The position numbers and the translations under genes were made by a program. Below are positions 1-9,500 of a stretch of 64,000 bases of DNA, piece after piece. This DNA is from Rebecca billardiae RCC1528 (lineage: Eukaryota > Haptophyta). The stretch spans positions 620,001 through 684,000 of the forward strand of contig OZ251228.1 in the NCBI GenBank assembly GCA_965240325.2. Reading direction: 5' to 3'. The notes under the pieces were generated by a model. The model searched no databases. It was not told the origin of the DNA and saw only the letters and a program-made list of their open reading frames with translations. Numbering within the stretch: position 1 is the stretch's first letter; every line of letters begins with the position of its first letter.

Positions 1-1024
1 AGTCTGCGCCCACGCCGCCGACTGATGAGGGCGGTGCAGGTTGGGGGATCAGCTTGAGAGTTGGCCTCGCGCCGCTGCTGCAGAGCCCAAGTCTCCTGAG
101 ACGCAGCCCTGGCGGCGCTGGCCAGGGGCGCGCACAGCGCGCGCTCGTGCGGCTGTGGATGCGGCCGTGGAGGTCGAAGCCGCATATGCGTAGCCGCGAG
201 AGAGCGCGCGGCGCCCTCTCACGCGGCGCGCCTCGCTCGCGCCACATTCGCCTCGTCTCAGGCTAGCGCGTACGCGCACGCGTGCGCGAGCGCCAGCCGT
301 GGGCACTGCCAACTGTCATCAGCTCGCGCGGGCGCGGGCCGCTGTGCGGTCGGCGTGAGCCAGGCGAGCCGCCGGGCAAGGTTGAGAGCTCATCGGTGCT
401 AAGCAAGTGACCTCGCCTAGCACGAGCTTGCTCAGGGTCCCGTGCGCAAGCTTCGCGCCGCGCTCCTTTCGTATCAGGTGTTCCAAGACTTGTGTGCGCT
501 GGGCCGCCACATTGTAAGTACTGTAGCACAAGCTGCGTACGCATCGTCACATGACAGCACGGGCGCGGGGGCGCGGGGGTGGGGCGAGCGCGACGATGCG
601 AGAAGCAGTATACACGTCAAGGGCATCTCAAACTCATCCGATGGCTTGCCCGGCGGCTCGCCTGGCTCACGCCGACCGCACAGCGGCCCGCGCCCGCGCG
701 AGCTGATGACAGTTGGCTGCGCGCACGGCTGGCGCTCGCGCACGCGTGCGCGTACGCGCTAGCCTGAGACGAGGCGAACGTGGCGCGAGCGAGGCGCGCC
801 GCGTGAGAGGGCGCCGCGCGCTCTCTCGCGGCTACGCATATGCGGCTTCGACCTCCACGGCCGCATCCACAGCCGCACGAGCGCGCGCTGTGCGCGCCCC
901 TGGCCAGCGCCGCCAGGGCTGCGTCTCAGGAGACTTGGGCTCTGCAGCAGCGGCGCGAGGCCAACTCTCAAGCTGATCCCCCAACCTGCACCGCCCTCAT
1001 CAGTCGGCGGCGTGGGCGCAGACT
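1..1024. repeat. Large fold-back inverted repeat (two 380-bp arms, 264-bp spacer)
   Basis: Bases 1-380 are the reverse complement of 645-1024. Paired positions always sum to 1025, so there is no net indel. The only clear mismatches I saw are a small cluster near 310-318 against 707-715. The spacer is 381-644. The left arm starts at the window edge, so the repeat may extend further left. No transposase is visible in the arms or spacer. It could be a fold-back element or a local inverted duplication. Confidence 0.9.
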
Positions 1025-1835
1025 GCTCGGCGCCCCCAAGGATCTGTTCAGCGAGCATGCGCACATCTGCAGGGCAAGGCGCGCACACAGGCTCGAGCCC
1101 TCTGCGTCGGGAGATGGACGGCAGCGCGCGAAGAGCACACGCGACGTGTTGCGCCGCGCTGCTCAGTGCTGCGCACGCGGGTGCTTGTGGCGGCCACGCG
1201 CGAGAGGGCTGCAAGGCGGTGAAAGCAAGCATCGGAATCGTCTCGTCTTGCGAGATGCGAGCCACCACGCTCGTCAGCATCAAGGCAGTGCTCTCGCGTG
1301 CGTGCATGTGCCCTGTCGGGCGGCGGCTCTTGAGCATGCGCGCGCGCGTGCACGCGCGGCACCACAGGCGCGAGCGAGCGAGCCGCTGCCCTACGTAGAG
1401 CGTCCATGGCGCTCAACATGCGAGCTCGTGCACCAGCGCGCTTCAACGCGCGGTGGGCGGGCCGGTATCGCGCTTGGCGGAGAGCGTCGCACGCGAGTAG
1501 CGGAGCCGTCGTCGGAGCCCAGCAGGGCAGCCCGCCGAGACGGTCAGTGGCGCGCTCCGAAAACGTTCTCTGTGAAAGAACATCTCTGGCGGCTGCCGGC
1601 CAGAGAACATCTCTGGCGGGGCTTGCCCAGAGATGTTCTCTCACAGAGATGTTCTCTGAATACGTAAGGGGCGCCAAGGGTGGTCGCCGACGCGCGCGAG
1701 TTCCAGAGTGCGAGTGCGCCCGCCCCGTCGCGCGGCCGCCGAGCCAGCCGAGCGTGATTTCATCTCCCGCCGCCCGGTCGCCGAGGCGAGACTTGCACAC
1801 GCGACCACGCCGACGTCGACGGGCCGCGCGCTCAG
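1025..1835. other. Gene-free stretch before the Sel1/MYND gene
   Basis: Overlapping open frames on both strands are Arg/Ala-rich and match no family I know, as expected for GC-rich non-coding DNA. The only structured element is the hairpin cluster at 1563-1662. The rest presumably includes the promoter and 5' leader of the downstream gene. Confidence 0.5.
1563..1662. repeat. Nested hairpin cluster built on AGAGAACATCTCT
   Basis: The 13-mer AGAGAACATCTCT or its complement recurs about four times in 100 bp. The inner pair, 1602-1616 with 1627-1641, is a near-perfect 15-bp stem with a 10-nt loop. Further copies at about 1565-1588 and 1642-1658 form a second, outer pairing. It lies about 175 bp upstream of the Sel1/MYND start codon. 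Confidence 0.75.
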
Positions 1836-3416
1836 ATGCAGGCGGATAGCACGGCGGTCAAGCTCCTTCGGCGCGCATCTGCGCGAGGCGATGCGCGCGC
1901 CACGCTCCGTCTCGCCGAGCGCATGGCAGCCGGAGACGGCGTCGCGCAGGATGTTCGGGAGGCAAATCGCCTGACCCAGCTCGCCGCCGAGCGCGGGCTG
2001 GCAGACGCTCAGGTCGTCCTGGGCGACTTTCACCGACGAAACGGCGCAGGTGCTCGGGCCCAGGACCCCACCATGTCGGCGCACTGGTACCGGCTGGCGG
2101 CAGAGCAGGGCCACGCAGGCGCGCAGCACAATCTAGGCGTGTGTTACAAGGATGGCTTCGGCGTGGCGAAGGATGTGTCTGAGGCGCAGCGCTGGTGCCG
2201 CATGGCGGCCGAGCAGGGCCACGTCGATGCGCAGTTCAGCTTGGGCCTGTCCTACGACAAGGCATCCGACGAGAGCAAGGCGCCGCAGGATTGCGACGAG
2301 TCGGCGCGCTGGTATCAGCTGGCGGCCGAGCAGGGCCACGCAGATGCTCAGTACAATCTGGGCGTGTGCTACAAGCGCGGCCACGGCGTGGCGCAGGATG
2401 CGGGTGAGGCGGTGCGCTGGTGCAAAATGGCGGCGGAGCAGGGCAAGGCGGAGGCGCAGTACACTCTCGGCCGCTGTCACGAGCATGGCGATGGCGTGGG
2501 GCATGATTGGCATGAGGCGGTGAAGTGGTACCGGCTGGCGGCAGAGCAAGGCCACGCTGAAGCGCAATTTGATCTGAGTGTGTGCTGCCGAGAAGGCAAG
2601 GGCGCGTCGCAGGATTGGGATGAGGCGTTCCGCTGGACCCGGCTGGCGGCAGAGCAAGGCCACGCACTTGCCCAGTGCACTGTGGGAAAGCACTACGAGG
2701 GAGGCATGGGCGTGTCTCAGGACTGGCGCAAGGCTGCGCACTGGTTCCGGCTGGCGGCCGAGCAGGGCTACGCCCTGGCGCAATCCCACCTGGGTACCTG
2801 CTATGAAAAGGGCAATGGCGTGCCGCAGGATTTGGCCGAGGCGGTGCGCTGGTACCGACGTGCGGCAGCGCAGGGCCACATCAATGGGCAATGCGGCCTG
2901 GGCTTGTGCTACAGAAACGGCGTGGGCGTGGCGCAGGATTGGCGCGAGGCGGTGCGCTGGTTCCGGCTGTCGGCTGAGCAGGGCTACGCAGATGGGCAGT
3001 TCCACCTGGGCTTGTGTTTCCAGCTCGGCATGGGCGTACCGCCGAGTCAGACCAAGGCGGCTCACTGGTACCGCCTGGCAGTGGCTGGCGGCTCGCCTCC
3101 TGCTATGAGCGCGCTCGGGCTGCTGCTCTTGGCTGGCGAAGGAACGCAGCGCGATGTGACGCAGTGCGCGGGTCTGTTGCGCCGTGCGCACGAGCTCGAC
3201 AGCTCGCTCGACCCGAGCGAGGCGCTCTCGAAGTTGGCTGGGGAGCGCGAGGTGGTGTCCAAGTGCTGCATGGTGTGCGCCAAGACGGGCCGTGGTCTGA
3301 AGGTGTGCGAGCGCTGTCACGTGGCGGTCTTCTGCTCCCACGAGCACTTGCGGCGCGTGTGGAAGTTGCACAAGCCGCACTGCGCCAAGTGGTGCAAGCC
3401 AGCAGGCACGGCGTGA
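1836..3416 (+). CDS. Sel1-repeat protein with C-terminal MYND-type zinc finger
   Basis: This is a single-exon gene of 526 residues. About twelve Sel1-like repeats of roughly 36 residues run from about residue 10 to 450. They show the hallmark motifs AEQGHADAQYNLG and GVAQDxxEAxRW. Such alpha-solenoids act as protein-protein scaffolds, for example in ER-associated degradation or signalling. Residues about 477-520 form a MYND-like zinc finger with C-x2-C, a second C-x2-C (CERC), an FCSHEH segment and a final H-x3-C. MYND fingers bind proline-rich partners. The segment that is usually C-x3-C reads C-x3-H, so one ligand is substituted. The start is the first ATG before the repeats. There is no signal peptide or membrane segment. 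Sel1 plus MYND is common in algal and amoebal expansions; the specific partner is unknown. Confidence 0.88.
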   Translation: MQADSTAVKLLRRASARGDARATLRLAERMAAGDGVAQDVREANRLTQLAAERGLADAQVVLGDFHRRNGAGARAQDPTMSAHWYRLAAEQGHAGAQHNLGVCYKDGFGVAKDVSEAQRWCRMAAEQGHVDAQFSLGLSYDKASDESKAPQDCDESARWYQLAAEQGHADAQYNLGVCYKRGHGVAQDAGEAVRWCKMAAEQGKAEAQYTLGRCHEHGDGVGHDWHEAVKWYRLAAEQGHAEAQFDLSVCCREGKGASQDWDEAFRWTRLAAEQGHALAQCTVGKHYEGGMGVSQDWRKAAHWFRLAAEQGYALAQSHLGTCYEKGNGVPQDLAEAVRWYRRAAAQGHINGQCGLGLCYRNGVGVAQDWREAVRWFRLSAEQGYADGQFHLGLCFQLGMGVPPSQTKAAHWYRLAVAGGSPPAMSALGLLLLAGEGTQRDVTQCAGLLRRAHELDSSLDPSEALSKLAGEREVVSKCCMVCAKTGRGLKVCERCHVAVFCSHEHLRRVWKLHKPHCAKWCKPAGTA

Positions 3417-3570
3417 TTAATTATACATATATGCACACTCAGCCTCAGGCTGACGACGACTGAAAAGTCGTCGATCGAATTGGCGAATAATATACTAACC
3501 ATTGCTATAGAATATATATATATATATGATAATAATAATAATAATATATATGATAATATATATATATATT

Positions 3571-3851
3571 TAACGACGTGGCAGCATCGGACAAGCGTCA
3601 GGCTCAAGAGTGCAACAGACACATAGAATGCGTCCGCGCCTTCCGACCAGGTCAGACAGTGCGCCACCCGCAGCCCTGCCCCCCTACGGGAGCGGGGCCG
3701 GGATGGAGCACCGCCTCGGCCTGGGGCACGCGGCGGCGACGGCAGATGCCGCCGCGGCCGAGCGCCTTCCGGAGCACTTGGATGAGGGTGAGGTCGTAGT
3801 CGATGTCGCCGCCCGCCGACCTAGCGGCGAGCAGCTCCGGCAAGCGGCAGC
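3571..3851 (+). repeat. Dispersed 281-bp repeat, copy A
   Basis: It is nearly identical to 21257-21536. I saw a one-base indel near 3605 and a substitution near 3645. Both copies are preceded by the same TA-rich run ending in TTAACGACGTGG. In copy B an (AT)n tract follows directly, whereas here about 1 kb separates the repeat from the (AT)n tract at 4891. It has no recognisable transposase and may be the remnant of a non-autonomous element. Confidence 0.88.
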
Positions 3852-4060
3852 CGCGGCTGTCGCCCCCGTGCGCCCGCGTGGGCGCCTGGATGAGGATGAG
3901 GTCGTAGTGCGCGTCGCCGCGCGCCGGCCAAGCGGCGCGCAGCTGCAGAAGAGGGGCTTGGAGAGTGAGCGCGCCGCCTAGCGCGCTCTGGGCGATGAAG
4001 CAGATGAGGTGGTAGTCGATGTCGCAGCCCGGCCCGCCGGCGGGCTGCTGCAGATGCAGT
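3778..4060 (+). repeat. Three degenerate internal repeats of about 65 bp
   Basis: Three blocks start near 3778, 3888 and 3994. Each encodes on the + strand a variant of [17 protein letters not shown]. The first block lies inside the 281-bp dispersed repeat; the second and third lie beyond it. The surrounding + frame (3610-3981) stays open, but I do not recognise a protein. Confidence 0.5.
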
Positions 4061-4887
4061 GCTTGATGCTGGGGAACCTGGCCCCTGGGCTCGTCACACC
4101 CCGTACCCCCTGCCCCACCTAGGGTGGAGCGAGGGGCACGGTGGAGGCCGGCGCCAAGGGCCAGATGGGTGCAGCGGCGTCCACCTGCTGCATCGCCCCC
4201 CGAGGCGATGCAGCCGGCGGCCGGCTGGAGAAAGAGGGTGCCAGTGCCTATCCCGGACCCGCTGCGTGTGGTTGATCTCCGCGTGCACGTGCCAGCGCAG
4301 AGCAGTCGAATCGAACGTCGCGGGGTCAGCTGGCGACCCGCGCGCTCGGCCCGCCCGCCGCGAGACACTCCTGGCGGTGCCCCACCGAGTCCCCGGGAAG
4401 GGGGAGCCGGCCGAGGGCCCGTCGGCCGCCGAAGCGACCGGCTGAGCCGGGACAACCTGAAGGGCGCGTGGGGAAAGGCGGCATGCCTCGTCGCAGGTCC
4501 GTGCCCAGTTGCTGTTGGCAATGAACGGTGGCAGAACCCGGCCCCACGCGCACGCATCCATGGAGGCTCGCAGGCAGGCAGGCCGAGCGCGCTGGCCGCG
4601 CTCGTGCCGCCACCCACGCCGCGTCCGACTGGCCCTGCGAGGGCCAGCGCGTGCGCACGAAGGGAGGAAGAAGTGGTCGTAGAGGGCGTAGAACTAGTCG
4701 TAGTCATGTTGCAGCCAAGCAGGAGTGCCGCGAGGCCGACGAGCGCGCAGGAGATTGCCGAAGATAAGCATGGGGGAGCACCACAGGCATGCGGCCCCCG
4801 CCCCACCAGCCCCGTGTGCTTCGCACCCGGGGCCAGCGAGCGGGGCGGGGGCCGCGTCGGCGGGCACCATCGCGACGTCGCCAAGGC

Positions 4888-5036
<149 letters not shown>

Positions 5037-5330
5037 GCGTACGTACAGCGCGCTGCTGCTGCTGATCATATATCGCGCGTCAGACTCAGAGAGTCGTCGG
5101 ATGAGTACTGAGTCAGAGAGAGCTTGCCGCCGGCCGAGCGGGCGAGCGGCGCGGCATGCGGACAGATCAAGATGACGCCAGTGATGAGTCCCGTCCTGCG
5201 ACTCTGAATCTGATCGAGCAGGCCGCGCCGTCGACGATGGCCTCGCATCTGATTCGCACGCCCTGCCATGCGGGACGACTACGGCCGGAGATGCGACGGC
5301 GCGTCGCTCAGACTGCACCCCGCCGCCGCA

Positions 5331-6071
5331 TCACTCGACCAGCATGCGCTCGGCGGCCGTGCCCAGCTCGGCCGGCAGCCGCTCGACGAGCTCTTCGCGC
5401 GTGAGCCACGCGTAGTCCGTCCACGCCGCCGCGCTGGCCGAGCCGCCGCCGCCGCCCTTCTCCTTCTTACCCTTTGCGCCATGGCCCGAGGGCTTCGCAG
5501 GGGGCAGCACGTTCCCCGCCACGCGGCGCATGCGGAAGAAGAAGTCGACGCCGTCGGCGCCGCGGTCGAGGTGCGCGATCGGCGCGCGAGAGATGTGCAG
5601 CACGCGCAGCTTTTGCCCGAGCTCGGCGCGCAGCAGGTCGACGAGCACGCGGCGCATGGAGGGGCCGCCGTCGGACATGTCCGCAGGCGCGCGTGGGAAG
5701 CCCCACTCGCCGTCCGCGTCTCGCAGCGCGAGGTACAGCCGCTGGTCGTACTTGCGCTTGAGCGAGTGCACGCCCTCGTCGACGACGACGCCGGCGTGCT
5801 CGTCGAGCACGCGGCCGATGGCCTCCATGTACGTGTCGCGCGGCGCGTTGCGCGGGTCGTACTCCTCGTCGATGAAGCGCTGCGGGATCGGCAGCGCGTA
5901 CGCCTCGCGCCACGCCTCCATCCGCGCCTCGTGCTCGACCTTCCACGGCGGGTCTTGCGGGAAGACGACGAGCCCGCGCTCGATGACGGCCGAGAGGTAG
6001 ACGCGCGACGGCGAGGCGGCGGCGGCGGGCGCGGTGCTCAGCGCGCGGCGAAGGAGCTGGTGCGACGCCAT
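5331..6071 (-). CDS. MRPL46: Mitochondrial large-subunit ribosomal protein mL46 (Nudix-fold)
   Basis: This is a single exon of 246 residues. I place the start at the ATG of MASHQLLRRALSTAP, because an Arg-, Ser- and Ala-rich stretch without acidic residues fits a mitochondrial presequence. The body has the mL46 layout: a strand near residue 25 (VYLSAVIER), a basic and acidic middle, then a Nudix-like fold with WGFPR around residue 125 and a late GVDFFFRMRRVAG strand. The Nudix glutamates needed for hydrolysis are not evident, as usual for mL46, which is a structural protein at the central protuberance of the mitoribosome. Human MRPL46 is about 279 residues, so the length fits. A Lys/Gly-rich insert lies near residue 200. 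The gene is divergent from POLE with 272 bp between starts. A Nudix hydrolase of another family is the main alternative. Confidence 0.72.
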   Translation of the reverse strand: MASHQLLRRALSTAPAAAASPSRVYLSAVIERGLVVFPQDPPWKVEHEARMEAWREAYALPIPQRFIDEEYDPRNAPRDTYMEAIGRVLDEHAGVVVDEGVHSLKRKYDQRLYLALRDADGEWGFPRAPADMSDGGPSMRRVLVDLLRAELGQKLRVLHISRAPIAHLDRGADGVDFFFRMRRVAGNVLPPAKPSGHGAKGKKEKGGGGGSASAAAWTDYAWLTREELVERLPAELGTAAERMLVE

Positions 6072-6343
6072 CGCGCTGCCGCCGCCCAGCCCTCGAGCGT
6101 GCGCGCGCGTCGCGGCCTCGCGGGTCGACTGGCGCGCGCCTCGCGCCAAGGCAGCCCTGCTGCTCCAGCCACTGCACGCGACCGAGCGCCGGACTCATCG
6201 CGGACTGCAGTCCGGGCGTGCAGACCGTTGGTCAGGCAAGGGTTGCCGCATACATACGCAGGCGCACGGCGCTTGCAAGGGGCGAGGTCTCTCTTGCACG
6301 CGACGAGCGGCGCGCCCTCGCGCACCGAGCAGCGCGGCGGGCG
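6072..6343. promoter_or_regulatory. Shared divergent promoter region, mL46 / POLE
   Basis: The two start codons are 272 bp apart in head-to-head orientation, so promoters and 5' leaders of both genes must lie here or overlap the genes. I see no TATA box and no clear paired motif. Confidence 0.5.
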
Positions 6344-6477
6344 ATGGCGCCGATGCCGAACGGCGCGAAGAACCAGTACGGGCAGTTCATCCAGCGCCCG
6401 GGCTCGACGCGCGCCCACCGCGGCGGCGGGCGCGGCGGCTTTGGCGGGCGTGGGCGCGGTGGCTTTGGCGACCGCTT

Positions 6478-6517
<40 letters not shown>

Positions 6518-9500
6518 TTTGGCCGCGGCGGGGGGTTCGGCCGCGGCGGCGGCGGTGGCAGCTTTGGCCGTGGCGGAGGCGGCGGAGGCGGCTTCGGCGG
6601 GCGCGGCGGCTTCGGCGGGCGCGGCGGCGCGCGCGGCGCGGACGGCGATCGCGCGCCCGAGCAGTGGCAGTCAGCGGCCGAGCGCGCGGCGGAGGCGGCG
6701 CGCGTGGACGCGCTGTACGGGTACGAGGCGTTCGACGTGGAGGGCAAGCCGCGCACCGGCTGGCTCGTCAACGTGCGGCCGACCACGCTCGAGGACGCCG
6801 AGTCCGGCCGGCAGACCTCTGGCGTGCACTATTACTTCCTCGACGACGAGGGCGGCCGCTTCCGCGCGACCGTCCGCTACGACCCGTACATGTACGTGGT
6901 GGCGCGCGCGGGGCACGAGCGCGAGGTGGAGACGGCGCTGAAGCGGCGGTACACGCGCGAGATCAAGAGCATCGAGCTCGTCCAGCTCGAGGACCTCTCG
7001 CTGCCCAACCACCTGGCGGGGCTGAAGCGCTCGGTGCTCAAGGTGAGTACGCACCACACCTCCGATCTCGTGCGCGTGCGCGGGGGCGTGCTGCCCGCGG
7101 CGAAGCGCGCGCAGGCGGCGTCGAGCGCGGCGATGGACGGCGGCGAGAGCTCGGCGGCGGCCGGCGAGTTTGGCGCGCACATCGTGGTGCGCGCCGCGCG
7201 CGTGTGCGCGCGCCGCAGCGAGCGCGCCGCGGGCGCGCGCGCCGCGCCGCGCCGCGCGCGCGCGCCGCGAGCGTCTGCGCCTCACGTTACGCACCGCCGC
7301 CCGCTCCGCCGCCGCCGCCGCCCGCCGCCGCCGCCGCCGCGCAGGACGTGCGCGAGTACGACGTGACGTACGTGCAGCGCGTCGCGATCGACCTGGGGCA
7401 CCGCGTGGGCAAGTGGTACACTGTGACGGCGCAGCCCGCGGCCGACGGCTCGGCGGGCGGGATCGTGATCACGGACGACGGCACGCACGCCGCCATGCCC
7501 GAGCTCAACGTGCTCGCGTACGACATCGGTGCGCCGCGGCGCCGCTGGCGCCTGCGACTGGCTGCTGCGTGCGCCGGCGCCGGGCCTCACAGCCCCCCCT
7601 GCGCGCGCGCGCGCGCGCCGCGACCACGCCCGCCGCCGCCGCCGTGCTCGCGCAGAGTGCTGCAAGCAGCCGCTCAAGTTTCCGGACGCTTCGCACGACG
7701 CCGTGATGATGATCTCTGCGATGGCGGACGGGCGCGGCTTCCTCATCGTCAACCGCGAGGTGGTGTCCGAGGACATCGACGACTTCGAGTACACGCCCAA
7801 GCCCGAGTTCGAAGGCCCGTTCGTCGTCTACAACGAGCCGACTGAGGCGGCGACGCTGCGGCGCTTCTTCGAGCTCGTGCGCGAGGTGAAGCCGCACGTG
7901 CTCGTCACGTACAACGGCGACTCGTTCGACTGGCCGTACGTCGAGAAGCGCGCCTCGCTGCTCGGCATGTCCATGGCGACCGAGATCGGCGTGTGCGCAA
8001 ATGCCGCGGGCGAGTACGCATCAAACCTGCCGATTCACCTCGACTGCATCTGCTGGGTGAAGCGCGACTCGTATCTCCCGCAGGGCTCGCACGGCCTCAA
8101 GGTGCGGCCCGCCGAGCCGTCGTCGCACGCGCGCGCACACACACCCGCGCGCGCGCGCGTGCGCGCCCAGGAGGGCGGAGCTGGGCTGAGCCGGACGAAG
8201 CAGAGCGGCTGCGCACACTGCCGCGAGTGGGGCGGGCGGCGCGCGCGCTCACGTGCGCGCCGCCGCGCGCGTCCTCCCGCCTCGCGCCGCCGCCGCCTCG
8301 CGCGCCGCGCAGGCGGTGTGCCGCGCCAAGCTCGGGTACGACCCGCTCGAGGTGGACCCGGAGGACATGACCACGTTCGCGATGACGCGGCCGCAGACGA
8401 TGGCGGCCTACTCCGTCTCCGACGCGGTCGCCACGTACTACCTGTACAAAAAGTACGTGCACGGATTCATCTTCTCGCTCGCGACCGTCGTGCCCAACCC
8501 GGCGGATGAGGTGCTGCGCAAGGGGTCGGGCACGCTGTGCGAGGCGCTGCTGATGGCGGAGGCGGCGCACAACCGCATCCTCTGCCCGAACAAGCACGAG
8601 TCCGGCGGGCTCAACTACCATGAGAACAAGCTGCTCGAGTCTGAGACATACGTGGGCGGCCACGTCGAGTGCTGCCAGACAGGCGTGTTCCGCTCGGACC
8701 TGCCGACCAAGTTCAAGCTCACGCCCGACGCGGTGCAGGGGCTGATCGACGGGCTCGACGGCGCGCTGCGGTACGCGATCGAGGAGGAGGCGGGGCGCAG
8801 CGTCGACGACGCGACCAACCTCGAAGAAGTGCGCCGCGCGGCGGGAGGCGCGGCCGCGCGCGCGGCCGGCCGCGCGCGCGCGCTCGGCCCGCGCTCACGA
8901 CGCCCGCCCGCGCCGCGCCGCGCCGCGCGCGCGCTCGGCTGCACACCGCGCGCCCGCTCGCAGGTGCGCACGCAGATCGCAGACGCGCTCGCCGGCCTGC
9001 GCGACCAGCCGTCGCGGCTCGAGTGTCCTCTGATCTACCACTTGGACGTGGGCGCCATGTACCCCAACATCATCCTCACCAACCGGCTGCAGCCGCCCGC
9101 GATCGTGGACGAGCAGACGTGCGCCGCGTGCGTGTACAACGCGGACCCGGACGGTGTGCGCGCGCCGCGCGGCGCGGCCTTGCGCCCACGCGTGCCGCGC
9201 GGGGCGGTGGCGCGTGCGTGCGCGCGCGCGCGCGCGGGAGGGCGCAGGCGCCGGCGGCGGGGACGGGCGGTGCCGATGGCGTGTCGGACTGCGCGCCGAG
9301 CCGCGCCCCGCCCTCGCCCCTGCACCTCCCGCTGCCCGCGCACGCGCGCACGCACGCGCGCAGCGGACTGCAAGCGGCCCATGCAGTGGTCGTGGCGCGC
9401 CGAGCGCTACCCGCCGCCCAAGGGCGAGTGCGACGGCGTTCTTGCGCAGATCCAATATGAGACGGCGCAGATGGCGCCGGCGGCGCCGGGCGAGCCGCCC

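Noticed and set aside
2133-3380. Minus-strand open frame opposite the Sel1/MYND gene
   Set aside because: It mirrors the Sel1 repeats in antisense; the plus strand carries the family motifs.
7040-7060. GTGAGTACG at 7042 as a POLE splice donor
   Set aside because: The sequence after it continues the family pattern (SDLVRVR) in frame, so it is coding. The donor at 7187 fits better.
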